The notes under the pieces: generated by a model
Seen by the model: only the letters and a program-made list of their open reading frames with translations
The model's database searches: none
What the model was told of the DNA's origin: nothing
Shown here: positions 1 through 10,933 of the stretch, piece after piece
How positions within the stretch are numbered: the stretch's first letter is position 1
How the letters are laid out: every line of letters begins with the position of its first letter
Program-made: the position numbers and the translations under genes
Source: Effrenium voratum
Lineage: Eukaryota > Sar > Dinophyceae > Suessiales > Symbiodiniaceae
Assembly (NCBI GenBank): GCA_963377175.1
Contig: CAUJNA010000826.1
Location: 2,501 to 66,500 of the forward strand
Reading direction: 5' to 3'
Length of the DNA stretch: 64,000 nucleotides

Positions 1-2
1 GG

Positions 3-325
3 TTTTTCAACTCCCTGGACCTTCCCGGCTGCTCCACGCAGCAGACTGAATTCAATGGCCAGTCCTTTGTCGGGGCTGCCCAGGCCTCTGCGATCAGCGT
101 GCGGATTCGCTGAAGCTGGGGGATTGGGTCATTGTGGGCAGCGAAGAGCGGAAGTTGACCAAGGTCGTCAACAGGAAGGACTGCCGCCTCTCGGGTGGGG
201 GATCCAAGTTTGGCACGGGAGGGGTGTAGGCGCCTTCCAAGCTTTCCCCCCCATGAGTTCGAGGTTTTGCAATGGATACGGCAGGAGCACACGGATCTCT
301 ACGAGGTGGTCTTTGAAGCGGACAG
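3..325 (+). CDS. Unrecognised exon-like block, frame broken
   Basis: Two short stretches read like coding sequence with G/C-rich third positions. Frame 3 gives FNGQSFVGAAQASAISVR and then stops. From about position 101, frame 2 gives LKLGDWVIVGSEERKLTKVV. A second piece near 256-325 reads EFEVLQWIRQEHTDLYEVVF. The two frames of the first stretch abut with no room for an intron, so there is either a one-base indel or a chance open frame. I do not recognise the protein. The window edge cuts the block, and it may be the 3' part of an upstream gene. Confidence 0.3.
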
Positions 326-1128
326 GCCCCTGGAAACTTGATTGCTTTTTGACTTTTTGGTTTGACCTTGAAACATTCAGCTTTTTGAATCATGATTCTT
401 TTTGCACCAACAAAGAGTATAAGCTTTTCGCAGGTTCAAAGACCAACCCAGGAAATGTTCCCCTTGAAGCTCGCCTTTGGCATGCTGAGCTTCGGTTCAG
501 ACGCTGGCTTTGGTGCTGCAGCTGCAGGTGTCGCAGCATCCTCTGACGCGCCGCCGGCGCGGGAGGGCGCCAGTGAAGAAATGGGGCCACACTCCGAGTC
601 GCCTTGAAGAATAGGGGGGCGACCCGCGGCGTGTACAGACCCGCATTGGCGGAGAGGCATGACCTTGTGCTTGAGAAGTAGGGAACTCTGCATAAGGTCT
701 CACAAACAGAGCCCAGCTGCTTCAGTCTTCGAACTGATTGGTTGGATCCCATGAGCCACCCAAGCGACAAGACTCATGCGGGCCTCCCTGCCAATGGCCG
801 CAGGTCGACGAGTTTGATTTGTTGGCCGCAGGAGTGACGGTTCCTTTTGTGAGTCGGGGCTGCACAAAGCCTTGGACACATTGGTTTCCAACAGGCTTCC
901 ATGGCCAGCTGGTTTTTTGGACGGTTTTTCAAAGCTGCCGAAAGGTGGCGAAGGTGCTCCAACACGCCCAAAATGATTGCACGGCGATTGCAAGCCGCAT
1001 GATCCCACGCACCTACATGATCCCACATCTGACACACCAACAACACATGATCCCACGAACCACATGATACATTTGATACAACTGAACCTGATGGGTCACT
1101 GGCCGCTCCATTCATGAGTCCTCCCAAG

Positions 1129-4100
1129 TGAGAGAGAGCTTCCAGGCGTGGGCGCAATCGCTGGGCCGCATGGGCATGAACCTGGTCCTGGTGGCCAGGC
1201 CACGGGTGGGTGCGGGGATGGGGAGGCTCCCCTTTTGTGGAGCCTCTCAACTTACCTCGGAGCCTTTCACTGAGGGTCACCTGGAGTTTGGGGGACCCTG
1301 GCAAGATGGAATCAGATGAAAGTATCCCTTACCCGCAATCGCCCCGCGCTGGTTTCTCTGAACTTCACCTTTTGGTTTCTCGAGTCAGCGTCTTGGCCTC
1401 CAGGAAGCCTGGGCCGCTGAAGGAGCTCAAGGAGTTGCTGCAGAAGCACAAGGCGGAGATTGAGGCGCGCAGTCAGCATTTTGTTGGTTGCTTGGCCTCG
1501 AAATGACGCAGCTTCTCTGGGTGGTTGCTTGTTTTGCATCTCCTTCTCCTTCTCCTCCTTCTTCTCCTTCTTCTGCATCTTCTTGTTCCATTTGTTTGCT
1601 CGTGAGCTGGTCATGAACTTCAGCGGTTGGGAAAAGGCCGCTGGCAGCCACCAAAGGGTATATGAACCTTGCCCGCCAAAGCGTCACCAATACCACCGAA
1701 ACGAAGGATCTTTTGGTCAGTATCCCTTTCCCCTTTCAAGCCATGGTTTGCAGGTTCCCTTCTTTGAGCCAGACACTTGCCCCGTGTCAGGAGCTTCTTT
1801 TCCGCGCCGACTCAGCCCGTTTCGCGCTCGCGTGCGGCGCGCCGCATGCCCTTCGCGAGGTGGAGCTGGTGACGCAGGACATGGCCAACTTCACGGAGGT
1901 GACCTTCCTGGAGATGCTGGGGGACAAGGATGCCCGGGCCCGAGAGGGCCCTACCTGGAGGGTGTGGAGATGGTTTGGTTTTGTTTGGAACACACTTGCG
2001 GCCTTGGAGCGACTTTGAGGGAGAGCCGTTTCTTTGGGCACGACTGGGTGAACACCTGCAATTCTCAGCGTCCCTTTCTACAGAAAAGCGCCACCCCCTC
2101 AGGAACAAACAGGCCAAAACCGTGGCTCCCCAGATTGGGCCGCAGTCAGCGCGCCAAAAGAAGACAAGAAGGACACCCGGAGAAGAGGCGCACGCCCCCT
2201 GCCTCGGAGGTCCGGGTGGTGGTCCACAACGCGGCCAGCCCGGGGCCCATGGCGGCCTTCCTGGATGCGGAGATGAGCTGCCTGGTAGAAGTTGGGGCGG
2301 GTGGGTGCTGGATGTGAGGGTTTGGCGAATACTCCGCGAAAGGCCCCCAAATGACCATGGGTGACTTTTCCCATCTAATGGTCATCTTTTTGGTGGTTTA
2401 GAGGATAATGTTTGTATTTTTGGTGGTTTCCTCTCATGGTCATCCCATGTAAAGGATCTTTTGATCCACCCCCAGGAGGCTGCTCTGGTTGAGGGATCTT
2501 GGCTGCGCATTGGGCGAATCGCCTAAGCAATGACCCGGCCAGAAGGGAGCTATGGGGGGAACGGGGGGGGGAGGGGGAGGGGGGGAAAACACCCACCTCG
2601 CCTGTGCTGTTACCCAAACATGCAGTGCAAAACAAATTGTTTCGCCTGATTGACGTGTGAAAATGGCTTGTCCCCCGGTCCCTGGTTGGAGCCAGCAGTT
2701 TTGGGCCATCTCCGGGCCCGATTCGGGCGTGATTTTCAGTTGGGACACGAGGATTTCTGTCCACTTCGCTTCACAGGCCTTGTTTCGTGTGGTGGCCTTT
2801 CTTTCGGAGGTTTCGCAGTTTTCTCGCCTCAATCTGCCTCGCAAGTTTAGCTTCCGATCTCTTGCCCGCGCGCTCTTAAACATTGGCAAGCTTTCATCAG
2901 CGAGGGGAGATTGGAAGGTCTGGGGGGGGGAGGGAATCCGAAAGCAAAGCCTTTTTTGGGGCTAGCTCTATCGTGACCCATCGGCCTTCGAAATCCTCGA
3001 AATCGAGGTGATAGCATGACGTCCATCGATGTGAACGTTCGGAGTGTGGCAATAGCCACGCACACCTTCGGCAGGTGGTTGAGAGAACGAGGCCGACAAA
3101 CCGCCCTTTTGGGTATGTGTCAAAAGACGGGACACCCCAAATCGTGTTTTTCATTTTGGTTTCTCTTTTGGACCACCAAAAAGTGTACCCTGAAAGCAGG
3201 TGCTCGAAGTCGCACTTTGCGCGACTGGCAAACTAGCAAAATTACTGTTAGTGTACGCCCATTTTTTTCAACATGCCCTGGTGCCCTCCCTTAGAAGCGT
3301 TTCCCTTTTGCTGTCCCTCACACGGAGAATTCAGCAGGCGCAAGCCACTAAGCCGCTAGGCTGAAGCAGTGTGTCCACAGTTGGCGACCCCCTTTTTGAG
3401 TATTGTTGGAAGGGAAACCCAAGAGGAAACCAATTTGAGGGGTCCCCAATTTGGAGAGAGAGAGAGAGAGGGAGAAAAAAAAAGAGAGAAACCAGGGAGG
3501 GGAGAGAGGGGGGATTTGGTGCATCCCTAAAGACCAATAAGGCCGACATAATGTTTTGGCACACCTACTGGAGGACTACGCACGCTGGGGGCAAATCGCT
3601 TCGCTTTCTGCAGGCGCACAGGGAGGCATTGTGCTGATGTCTTCCCTTGCTGGGGAAGTAGGCGGGGAGGGGGGGGGGGCTGAGTGCGAGGACAACGCTT
3701 GGAACGCCTGGCTTCTCCGTTGCGAAGAGTTTTGGATGGTCTCCCCGGACAGTTCCGGTGGTTTGTTGTAAGTGGATCATGCTCGGTCTCCTTCCAGCAT
3801 GAAGGGAGCCGACTGTGGCAAGCAATCGGGCGGGTCTTTGATAGATTTGAGGTTGGTCTTGTACGAACAGAAGCCAGAAGGAACTGGCGGCGATTTGTCG
3901 GGCCCCCATATGGCTTTGGTGAATTCTGCAGTGTCAGGCTCGGCTGTGGTGGCAAACTATGCGGCCACCAAGGCCGCGCCTGGTGCGCGCGTGGTTGGCT
4001 GTTTAGGGGGTGGGGGTCGGAGGTCGTGTTTCTCGCAGCTTTCAACATTAGTGACTCCTGCAGGTGGCTTGCACCACCACCACCACCACCACCACAGTGG

Positions 4101-7100
4101 GTGCACGTGCTCGATGGCCCCCACGCTATTTCCTCTTTGTGGGTAATGCTTGAAGCGCGTGTGTGTGTGTGTCAAAATAGGCGGAACCCCCAAAATGCTG
4201 GTTTTCCTCTTGGTGTCCCTTCAGCCAAGCTGAAAAGCGTACCCTCAACAAATTCACCCAAAAGGAATCACGAGGCACTCGCCCCAGCCATGCTGCTCAC
4301 AGAACAGGCCTACATCACGACCCTCGTCCGCGGCCTGAGTGAGGAGATGACGCCCCGAGGCATCTTGCCTGAGGTGGAGGGATGCCGAAGCTTCCTGACC
4401 ACATGAGCAACATGACTCAATTGAATCTCCACATTCATGTGCAACTTGGTTTAACTGGACGGTTGGGTTGGTTACCGTCCTCATTTGAGGGCAAAGCTGA
4501 AGGATGTTACCGCTTTTGTCAGGAAACGGGGTCAGACATCAAGGTGTGGCATTTCGCAGAATGCCTACCAGATTCAAAGGACGCGCCGAGAAAGGTCCTT
4601 GGAATCCTATGTGTGCAGATCAGGGTTGATAATAGCCCAAGCCCACATTCTTATTATCTAAGATGCTTTCCACTACCGCCAAGTTATATACTATTTTCAG
4701 GCACAAATGGGTTTTTTACCCCTCATACAGTGGCTAAATAGTCCCATCAAACCCCTGCAATTCGTGCGGGTGGAAAGCATCTACATCAGCGCCAGGCATC
4801 GATGTGCTGGCTTGCGTGGCCGGCGCCACGGTCACGCCTAACTACGTGGGCTACATTCCCGACGCTCGGTTAAGGGATGGGGAGGGAACTGGAAGGCACC
4901 ACTTCCCATATTTTTTTGGGTGCACTGAAAGCCCTACGTGGCTGGTTGAGGGCGAACATGCGGAAACCTGAACGGCGTCTCGATTTGGCATGCGGTTGGG
5001 CCGCGCGGAAGCCTTGTACTTCTGCACATGTGCAGAAGTACTTGGCGGTGGCAGGGAATAAGTCAATGCATCTTGCGTGCAGAAAGTTGGCGCATTCGCA
5101 GAACATGGACGCATTCAGGGCGCTTAACAAACAATACAGAGTGCTTGTGCATCAGCGTCGTGTGACAAATTGCAGTTTGAAATGCTTTGGACCAGAATTC
5201 TGACCGCCACTATCCTTCTATACAGCTTGATGAACTAACTCATTTTTGCTCAAGGATTTCAGAAAATTAACGACCTTAACAGGCGCCTTCTCGCGATCTT
5301 GTGTGCCAACGCAAACCTAAAACCATGCCCGAACAGAAGCAAGCAAGCGCATGGTTTGATCCTTAGCCCCGCATGGGCACCTGCTCACCTGCATCGACTT
5401 TTCATGGTGGGTTGACAATTCAACCCCAGTACCTGGAACCTGGGACAATGAATTCCATGCTTCGCAGCCTTGGAGTCGTGCGCGGCCGAGTGGGGTGCGG
5501 CGCACTGATCCCGTCTGAGGATGCGAGCAAGCGGAACAGCTGGATTGAGCAGGAGGGGCGGAGATGCACGGGTTTCTCTTAAGGGAATCCAATTGGTGGC
5601 TCCTACAACCGCGGTTGATTCCTCAGAATGAGGGGAGCCCCAAAATGGGTGGTTCCTTTTGTTTTCCCTCCAAAGACCAACACAAAGTTGATTCCCCGAG
5701 AAGCGGCAAGACGTCAGGAGCCTTTGGAGGTGGTCGCTGAGTGCCTTGCCACCTTGGGCAGGTGCCTGGTGCTTGCGCTCGATTCGGCCGGTGTAGTTTG
5801 GGGCGCGCTTCTTGGCGGTTTTCAAAAGGGTCACCAATGTTGGGGTGCTGAAAGGGAAACCAACAGCCTCGCCGGCCCTTTTTTCAGGGGTCCTCTTTCA
5901 TAAGATTGGAGCATCGCACTATCGGTAGGGTCGACCTGGTCCGGAAAAAAGAAGAAGAACAAGAGCACACACACACACACACACTCTGATCAATCCAAGG
6001 AATGCTCTGGTTTACTCCTACAGCGCTAAACCCATTCAATTGTGCACGGTTTTCGAAAGGCTACGGTATTCTTGGTTTGGTCATGGATAACATCTGAAAA
6101 TTGGTACTGTTAATAGTTTGGACTCTCCCCTGATCGCCACTTTGTGGTAGGAGAGCATATGGGCATCTCGGGACAAAACTGAATCCCATCGTCGACTCTT
6201 ATGAGGAGACAAGTCGGGAACATGCTGCTTTCACAGAAGGCAGCAACAGGAATTCAAACGCAGGCCAAAATCAAAAGTCTGTGCTACAGAATTCTACAAC
6301 CACCAAGCACAAGCATTGATTTGGGCTGTTCTTTGTTTGTCAAGTTTTCTCTGCGTTTGCCACAGACCCACCAAGAAAGGGTTTGGAATGTCGGTTTCTT
6401 CGACGGGCAGTCGTCGCGTGCCAGGGATCCGGTGGTGGTCACAGGGCCTTTTAACAAGCTGGCCGGGGGTCCCAGAGGTGTGTCAGAGGACCCTTTTCCG
6501 GAGGTCCGTTTTTCGTCTCGTGGGCAGGCTGAAATCAGTAGAATGGGTGTGTGGGGTACAAGGCTACCAAATTTGGTACCCTTTCTCCAACAACCATGGA
6601 AATGGAGGATTGGAAGTTTTTGGAAGACTACTGTTCTCTCGAACAGACCCCTTGACACGAACTGCACCTAAACAAACAATTGTGTCGGGCTGGTTTTACC
6701 CTCCCACTTCCACAGCTTTCACTGCCTGCAAACGATCCATAAAGTGCCATAAACCAGTCTCTCCGCTTTAACATTAGGTTCCTGTTGGTTCGCCAATTTC
6801 GAGACAAACACAAAGTTCTCTGAGACAGATTGGCCCAGCAAAACCTTTACCCATGGTGCTCAAACAAGTTCGCAAAGCCACCAGCCGTCTTGTCAGCAAA
6901 AGGGTTAATATTGCTTGATTTACACAATATCGGCTCAAATCCAGGGAATGCCCTGGATAAAACCCCTAAGTCTACGTGGCAATTGGATTGGCAATGGAAA
7001 CGTGAACACCATTGGAACTCCGTTTTCCAATCCGCCGGGCAAATCGCGTGCACGAGGGGCACTTCTTCCTGCGGTTCTGCCCGCGTGCGATGAGCAGTCG

Positions 7101-7163
7101 GGCGCGGTGGCCCAGCAGGTCATCGGTACTCCAGTCGGCAAGTGTCAGAGTTGGGTGGCCCTA
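1129..7163 (+). CDS. Short-chain dehydrogenase/reductase, 3-ketoacyl/17-beta-hydroxysteroid reductase type, multi-exon
   Basis: The exons read in order as an NAD(P)-dependent SDR. About 1129-1206 holds GMNLVLVARP (second beta strand of the Rossmann fold). About 1405-1470 holds KELKELLQKHKAEIEAR. About 1856-1937 holds LVTQDMANFTEVTFLEM. About 2209-2295 holds VVVHNAASPGPMAAF, in the place of the NNAG motif. 3614-3654 holds IVLMSSLAGE with the catalytic Ser. 3932-3972 holds ANYAATK, the YxxxK active site. 4308-4359 holds AYITTLVRGLSEEMTPRG. 4796-4863 holds IDVLACVAGATVTPNYVGY. 5718-5761 holds EPLEVVAECLATLGR, the usual C-terminal helix. A last exon at about 7044-7163 (FFLRFCPRAM, stop TAA) is less sure. 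The pattern resembles the very-long-chain 3-oxoacyl-CoA reductase/HSD17B12 group, which acts in lipid elongation at the ER; substrate is not shown. The N-terminal TGxxxGIG exon was not found, so the true start lies upstream of 1129 or is missing. Introns after 3972, 4359 and 4863 need GC donors; the 3654/3932 junction is not resolved. Confidence 0.72.
2338..2475. repeat. Family B intronic inverted-repeat element, copy 1
   Basis: This stretch shares an ordered set of blocks with 36221-36352: CCCCCAAATGAxCAT, ACTTTTCCCAT, a TTTTxGTGGTTT block, TCATCCCATGTA and GATCxxxxCCCCCA. The right end (GATCTTTTGATCCACCCCCA) matches the terminal repeat of the other copy; the left end is degenerate. It lies in the SDR intron that follows the exon ending near 2295. 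Confidence 0.6.
3113..3197 (+). repeat. Family A introner-like element, copy with GTATGT start
   Basis: It begins GTATGTGTCAAAAG, continues GGGACACCCCAAAT, then TTTTGGTTTCTCTTTTGG, and ends AAAAAGTGTACCCT. This follows the order seen in many other copies: donor-like start, G/C-rich end, GGTTTCC core, and a complementary G/C-rich end. It lies in a predicted SDR intron. Confidence 0.6.
3385..3460 (-). repeat. Family A introner-like element, reverse orientation
   Basis: On the minus strand it reads GGGGACCCCTCAAATTGG, then TTTCCTCTTGGGTTTCCC, and ends near ACTCAAAA. The core and G/C-rich end match the family. It is followed by a GA-rich run (3457-3510). It lies in the SDR intron before the exon at 3614. 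Confidence 0.6.
4158..4251 (+). repeat. Family A introner-like element within the 336-nt SDR intron 3973-4307
   Basis: It starts in a GTGTGTGTGTGTGTCAAAAT tract. It continues GGAACCCCCAAAATGCTGG, TTTTCCTCTTGGTGTCCC, and ends GCGTACCCTCAAC. Both flanking exons are well supported (ANYAATK and AYITTLVRG), so the element is clearly intronic. Confidence 0.7.
5016..5041. repeat. Perfect 26-bp palindrome
   Basis: A perfect inverted repeat of 13-bp arms with no spacer, centred on ACATGT and starting GTACTTCTGC. It lies in the predicted SDR intron 4864-5717. It could extrude as a cruciform or be a dyad binding site; no function can be assigned. Confidence 0.9.
5625..5690 (+). repeat. Family A introner-like element in the last part of SDR intron 4864-5717
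   Basis: It reads GAGGGGAGCCCCAAAATGGG, then TGGTTCCTTTTGTTTTCCCT and CCAAAGACCAACACAAAG. Order and spacing follow the family consensus. The next exon starts at 5718. Confidence 0.6.
5965..5984. repeat. (AC)n microsatellite
   Basis: About ten AC dinucleotides in non-coding sequence downstream of the exon ending at 5761. From 5985 to about 7040 I see no convincing exon. Confidence 0.9.
7030..7160. other. GC-rich exon-like block open on both strands
   Basis: On the + strand this gives FFLRFCPRAMSSRARW and a stop at 7161-7163, which suits the basic C-terminus of the SDR. On the minus strand it gives TDDLLGHRARLLIARGQNRR followed by KKCPSC, which could continue the convergent minus-strand gene. 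A GT donor at 7254 (minus) and a family-A-like intron between 7254 and about 7143 make the minus reading possible too. Only transcript data can decide. Confidence 0.5.
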
Positions 7164-7179
7164 ACGAGACGTTTTTTGG

Positions 7180-7250
7180 CCCATAGGGTTCCTTGTGTTG
7201 GTTTTCTTTCACTTTTGGTTCCCCATTTTGCATGTATGCAGGTTTTTATG
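7180..7250 (+). repeat. Family A-like element between the SDR and the minus-strand gene
   Basis: It reads GGGTTCCTTGTGTTGG, TTTTCTTTCACTTTTGG and TTCCCCATTTTGCATG, a degenerate version of the family core. In the minus-strand gene model it would fill a short intron directly after the exon 7255-7378. Confidence 0.45.
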
Positions 7251-7254
7251 AGAC

Positions 7255-7545
7255 CTTGAGACCAGACCATGTCCTGCGTTTGCCACATCTCCCGCATTGC
7301 CCCTGCTTTGGTGTTCGCCCTGAGGTCTTTGGGCAGCAAACTGCGCAGCTTCTGAACGTCGAACTCTAGCGACATGGCCTCATCGATGCGTGCGAGGTGG
7401 GTGCTGCTTGGCCGGAGGCTTTCGGAGCTTCTTCACACATCAACATGAGGGGGGCTGGGTCTTGAGTGCATTGGTTTAGATGCAAACAATTGCAATACTT
7501 GCCACCCATTTTGGCGGTCCCCCTATTTTGATACATACCCACATC

Positions 7546-7613
<68 letters not shown>

Positions 7614-9712
7614 GTGGCTCTGGGATCATTCGGTCCAGCGGCTGCTTTTTGGTTGGACACGGCCTACGCCCAGGCTTCGCACAATGGCAGCAGAGAAAAG
7701 GGGTTATGTGCAGGGCGCGGGGTGGAGGGCTTTGTTGGAGCAGAGGTGCCTGAAGCCCATTTCTCATGAATTCATAGTGTGCCTTTGACCTTTCCCTTCA
7801 ACAACTGAACAACAAGGGGCTCCACCCCAATCATTGGAAACCATCCGGTAAGGAACGGCTCTTTTGGCCCCAGGTTGATCGGCCAGGCAGATGAAAGGGG
7901 AGTGTTCCACATGATGGGACACCCCCTCAATCAGCCATTATCAATCTGGGTTCTCATTTCTCAGGCAAACTAAACGTGTTAAGATAAACGAGTTCCGATC
8001 GCTTGCCTCCAATTTCGAAACCTGTGGGTCTGTCTTGCTCAGGGTACCCCGTTTCGACCGTTTCGAGTCTCTCAAAAGGGAAGGAAACAGGACAACCACT
8101 TAGAGGGTTCCTGCCAAATCCATGTGTGAAGACCCATTCGACGGGGTCGCCAAAGCGTGTTTCATCTCTTGGGAGAGTGAACGAGTTTGTCCTGTCGGGG
8201 GCGCGGGGAAATTAGCGCTTTTCCGATCCAACACAGGGCAGAAATAGTGGGACACCCCCTTGTAAATGATGTCCCAAACATCCCTAATCAAGATTCGCAG
8301 CTGTGTGAGAGTCCGTCAAAGTTTGGAGCAAACAAAGCGAGGACGATCATGTCGGCCTTGTGGAAAATTTGTGTGCACTTGTCCAGATTCTGTTACTCTT
8401 GTTCTTTGTCACCTAGAGGTTGCTCGTCATAAGCTGGAAGTTATCGGTTCTCAGGGCTCTTGCTGTCTTGTTTTGTCGCGGTTTCTCGCTGAGATGCTTC
8501 CGTTTTGACATTGTTGACGGACATGTCTCTCACTCCTGGGGTCTTTTGCTTGAAGATGTTTCAACCAAGGCAACTGGCTCTGAAGCCCAGGACCTTGAGG
8601 CTGGATGTGTGGTCAAGGGAGAGCCGTCTTCCAAGGGGAGATGAAGCCAGAGACCTCAGCCAACAGGCTGTGCGGACATAGTTGTTTGGGCTTCTTTCCA
8701 ATCTGACGCTTTGAGAGAGGAGACCTGCGGGCAGGTGGCGAGTCATGCAGTGGAGGCACCACCCCTATTTGCAGCGTAATCCAATTTGCTGGACTGTGGG
8801 ATCAACTAGCCAATTAACCAGCCAGCCAGCCAACTAGCCACCAGCCAGCCAACCACCTCATTTGGACGTTGATTGCCCATCTTCCCTTTTCCATCTGGAG
8901 GAAGAGCTCCATGACTTCCATCACCGGCATCCTTTGAGGTGACTTGCGGACCATGGGCATGCCTGTAAAAAGAAGTCGGGTTTTAGGGCTGCCTGTTTGT
9001 GATACGAATCGCCTTTGAAGCGATGTCCTAAAAACGGGCCTCTTTGCGTAAGTCTTCCCATGCCACGCAGCCTTTGGAAAGCCAGTGCCAGGGAGAGGCA
9101 GATGCAGCCTGGGCCTCAGACCCCAAAGCCGCGTTAAGCCTCCCCTTCTTGGAGGTTCCAGGGCAGGGGTCAGAGCACTTTTTCGCACTCGGTCGGTCGG
9201 AGCTTGTCAGGAACGTGTCAGCCCCTTCATGTTGGGCGCAGATTGGAGCTTTGGTTGGGGTGCCCCACGGGCAAGTCCCGGAAGCCTCGGATCTTTCACC
9301 ATTCGTCTTGACCTGCCAAAGCCACCCGAACCATGGAGCTTTGGTGTCAGGGATCCTTTCGCATGAAAAGCTGTTTCACCGGCCTCGCTCCGGCTTTCCG
9401 CGATTCCGCGTCACGTATAGGCAGTGGGCGGCATCCTCACCAGCTTGACCGTGAGGAGCCGTTCGATCCGACTGGCCCACTTCCAGCTGTTCCGCGGATG
9501 GATGGCTGTGGTTATATTGCCTCTCTTTGATTCTGGTCTCAAACTTGGCGAGCTACTTGGAACCCGAAAAGGAGTCGATGTACGTGGCTGGCGTCCCTAA
9601 ACCGGAGGACGCACCTCGTTGAAGTATGTGTCTCGCAGGAGCACCCCTGCCTCGGACTTCTCGGGGACGGCCAACTCCGAGGCGCGGAGGTGAAGGTAGA
9701 TGGCGCATGTGC
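7255..9712 (-). CDS. Unrecognised multi-exon gene, convergent to the SDR
   Basis: At least three minus-strand exons have good splice signals. Exon 9615-9712 reads CAIYLHLRASELAVPEK and then GVLLRDTYFNE, with a GT donor. A possible exon near 9050-9150 reads GSEAQAASASPWHWLSK. Exon 8857-8962 reads VRKSPQRMPVMEVMELFLQM; it has a pyrimidine tract plus CAG acceptor and a GAG|GT donor. Exon 7255-7378 reads MSLEFDVQKLRSLLPKDLR and then MREMWQTQDMVWSQ, with a CAAG|GT donor. The exons are charged and helical. I recognise no family, and neither the 5' start nor the stop is located. Unlike the + strand genes, these donors are mostly GT. The gene runs tail to tail with the SDR, which is less common in dinoflagellate arrays. 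Confidence 0.45.
7548..7608. repeat. Poly-T tract of 61 bases
   Basis: An uninterrupted run of T. It could be the A-tail of a minus-strand retroposed sequence or slippage. Sequence to its left (7520-7545) resembles the end of a family A element on the minus strand (GGGTATGTATCAAAATAGGG), which again starts with a GTATGT-like donor. From 7790 to 8850 I see no supportable exon. Confidence 0.95.
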
Positions 9713-10254
9713 CTGCCCCCCGCCATCTTCCCATCTTCTCATTTTGGTCATTCGTTATAAGCCTCCCAATTTGTTTAGAGGGGATTGTGCCGTCTACTTT
9801 CACCCTGCAAAGATATGGGAAATCGGAGGGAACAGATTGGACCCATAGAAACCTGGTTTCCAGCGGATGCTGTTTTTCGTGCGGCAAGAGCAGGTGCTTG
9901 CGCCCACTTCTGACAGAACCGTTGCCTCGTTTTTGGGAGCTGCATGCGGCATAGCGTTTTTGGGAGCTGCATGCGGCATAGCTGCCCTTTGTTTGACGTA
10001 GTGCATCCGACATGTGGCCTGCGACTTCAGACAGGGCCATGGAGGGAGAGCATACGTTTTGATCTACGTTTCACCCTTGTGTCGGGCCTTTTAAACGAGC
10101 AACACGCCAAAACGAGTCTCAAATATGCTGGTTGGTCAAACACATCTTTATATGGTGTCTAATATAGCGGCTTCTATTTCATTCATGTGTCCCTGAAGAG
10201 CCTCCCGAGGGAGGGCCTCCCCAGATTTGAGGAAATATGCCCGAATCCAAATTA

Positions 10255-10360
10255 AGCCTTGTTGAGCCGAAAAAAAGCCTTATGAAGCCAAATAAAGCCT
10301 TAAAAAGCCTTAATAAGCCTTATTAAGCCTTATTAAGCAGTTATTCCTTATTAAGCCCCT
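10255..10360. repeat. Short tandem array of AAGCCTTATT-like units
   Basis: About nine imperfect copies of a 9-11 nt unit (AAGCCTTATT, AAGCCTTAAA, AAGCCAAATA). The array ends just before an AT-rich segment and precedes the G-rich minisatellite by about 150 bases. It has no coding potential. Confidence 0.85.
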
Positions 10361-10502
10361 TCTCAATGAAGAAATAATTAAAACAGATTGACTGATTGAC
10401 CGCTGGCCGGCCAATTGCATCGAATCCTAGAACATATGCCCCAGAATTGAGGCACACTTTGAAAAGACCAAACCGTTGTTTCTTTTTGAGAAGTAAGAGG
10501 CG

Positions 10503-10770
10503 TGGTAGGGGGAGGGCAGGGGGGGGGGAAGGGAGGGGAGGGAGGGGAGGGAGGGGAGGGAGGGGAGGGAGGGGACGGAGGGGACGGAGGGGACGGAGGG
10601 GACGGAGGGGACGGAGGGGACGGAGGCGACGGAGGGGACGGAGGGGACGGAGGGGACGGAGGGGACGGAGGGGACGGAGGGGACGGAGGGGACGGAGGGG
10701 ACGGAGGGGACGGAGGGAGGGAAGGGGAGGGGGGGAAAGAGGAAGGGGGGGAAGGGGGGCGGGGTGAAAT
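10503..10770. repeat. G-rich minisatellite, 9-nt unit GGGGACGGA
   Basis: About 15 near-perfect copies of GGGGACGGA between about 10574 and 10711. They are flanked by GGGGA/GGGGAGGGA runs that extend to both ends. The G strand is the + strand. Because 9 is a multiple of 3, all six frames stay open, which produces long Gly/Asp- or Pro/Leu/Arg-repeat open frames that are not genes. The runs of four G at regular spacing could form G-quadruplexes. Confidence 0.95.
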
Positions 10771-10933
10771 AGTTTGGGGATCGCGGGAAACAAACACATC
10801 TAAGAGCGACGGCTTCCACTGGCTCCAGTTTGGTTGACATGATTTACAAATAACACCTTCACTTGCTTTTATCCAGTTTGTCCAATTTAAATGAGACAAC
10901 TAAGATCAAACACGGGGTGGAAGCAAAACGCGT

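Noticed and set aside
7480..7788. Poly-Phe / poly-Lys open frames
   Set aside because: Produced by the 61-base T run.
10341..10899. Long open frames on both strands with Gly-Asp, Pro-Ser or Pro-Leu-Arg repeats
   Set aside because: A 9-nt unit keeps every frame open; there is no unique sequence, start or splice context.
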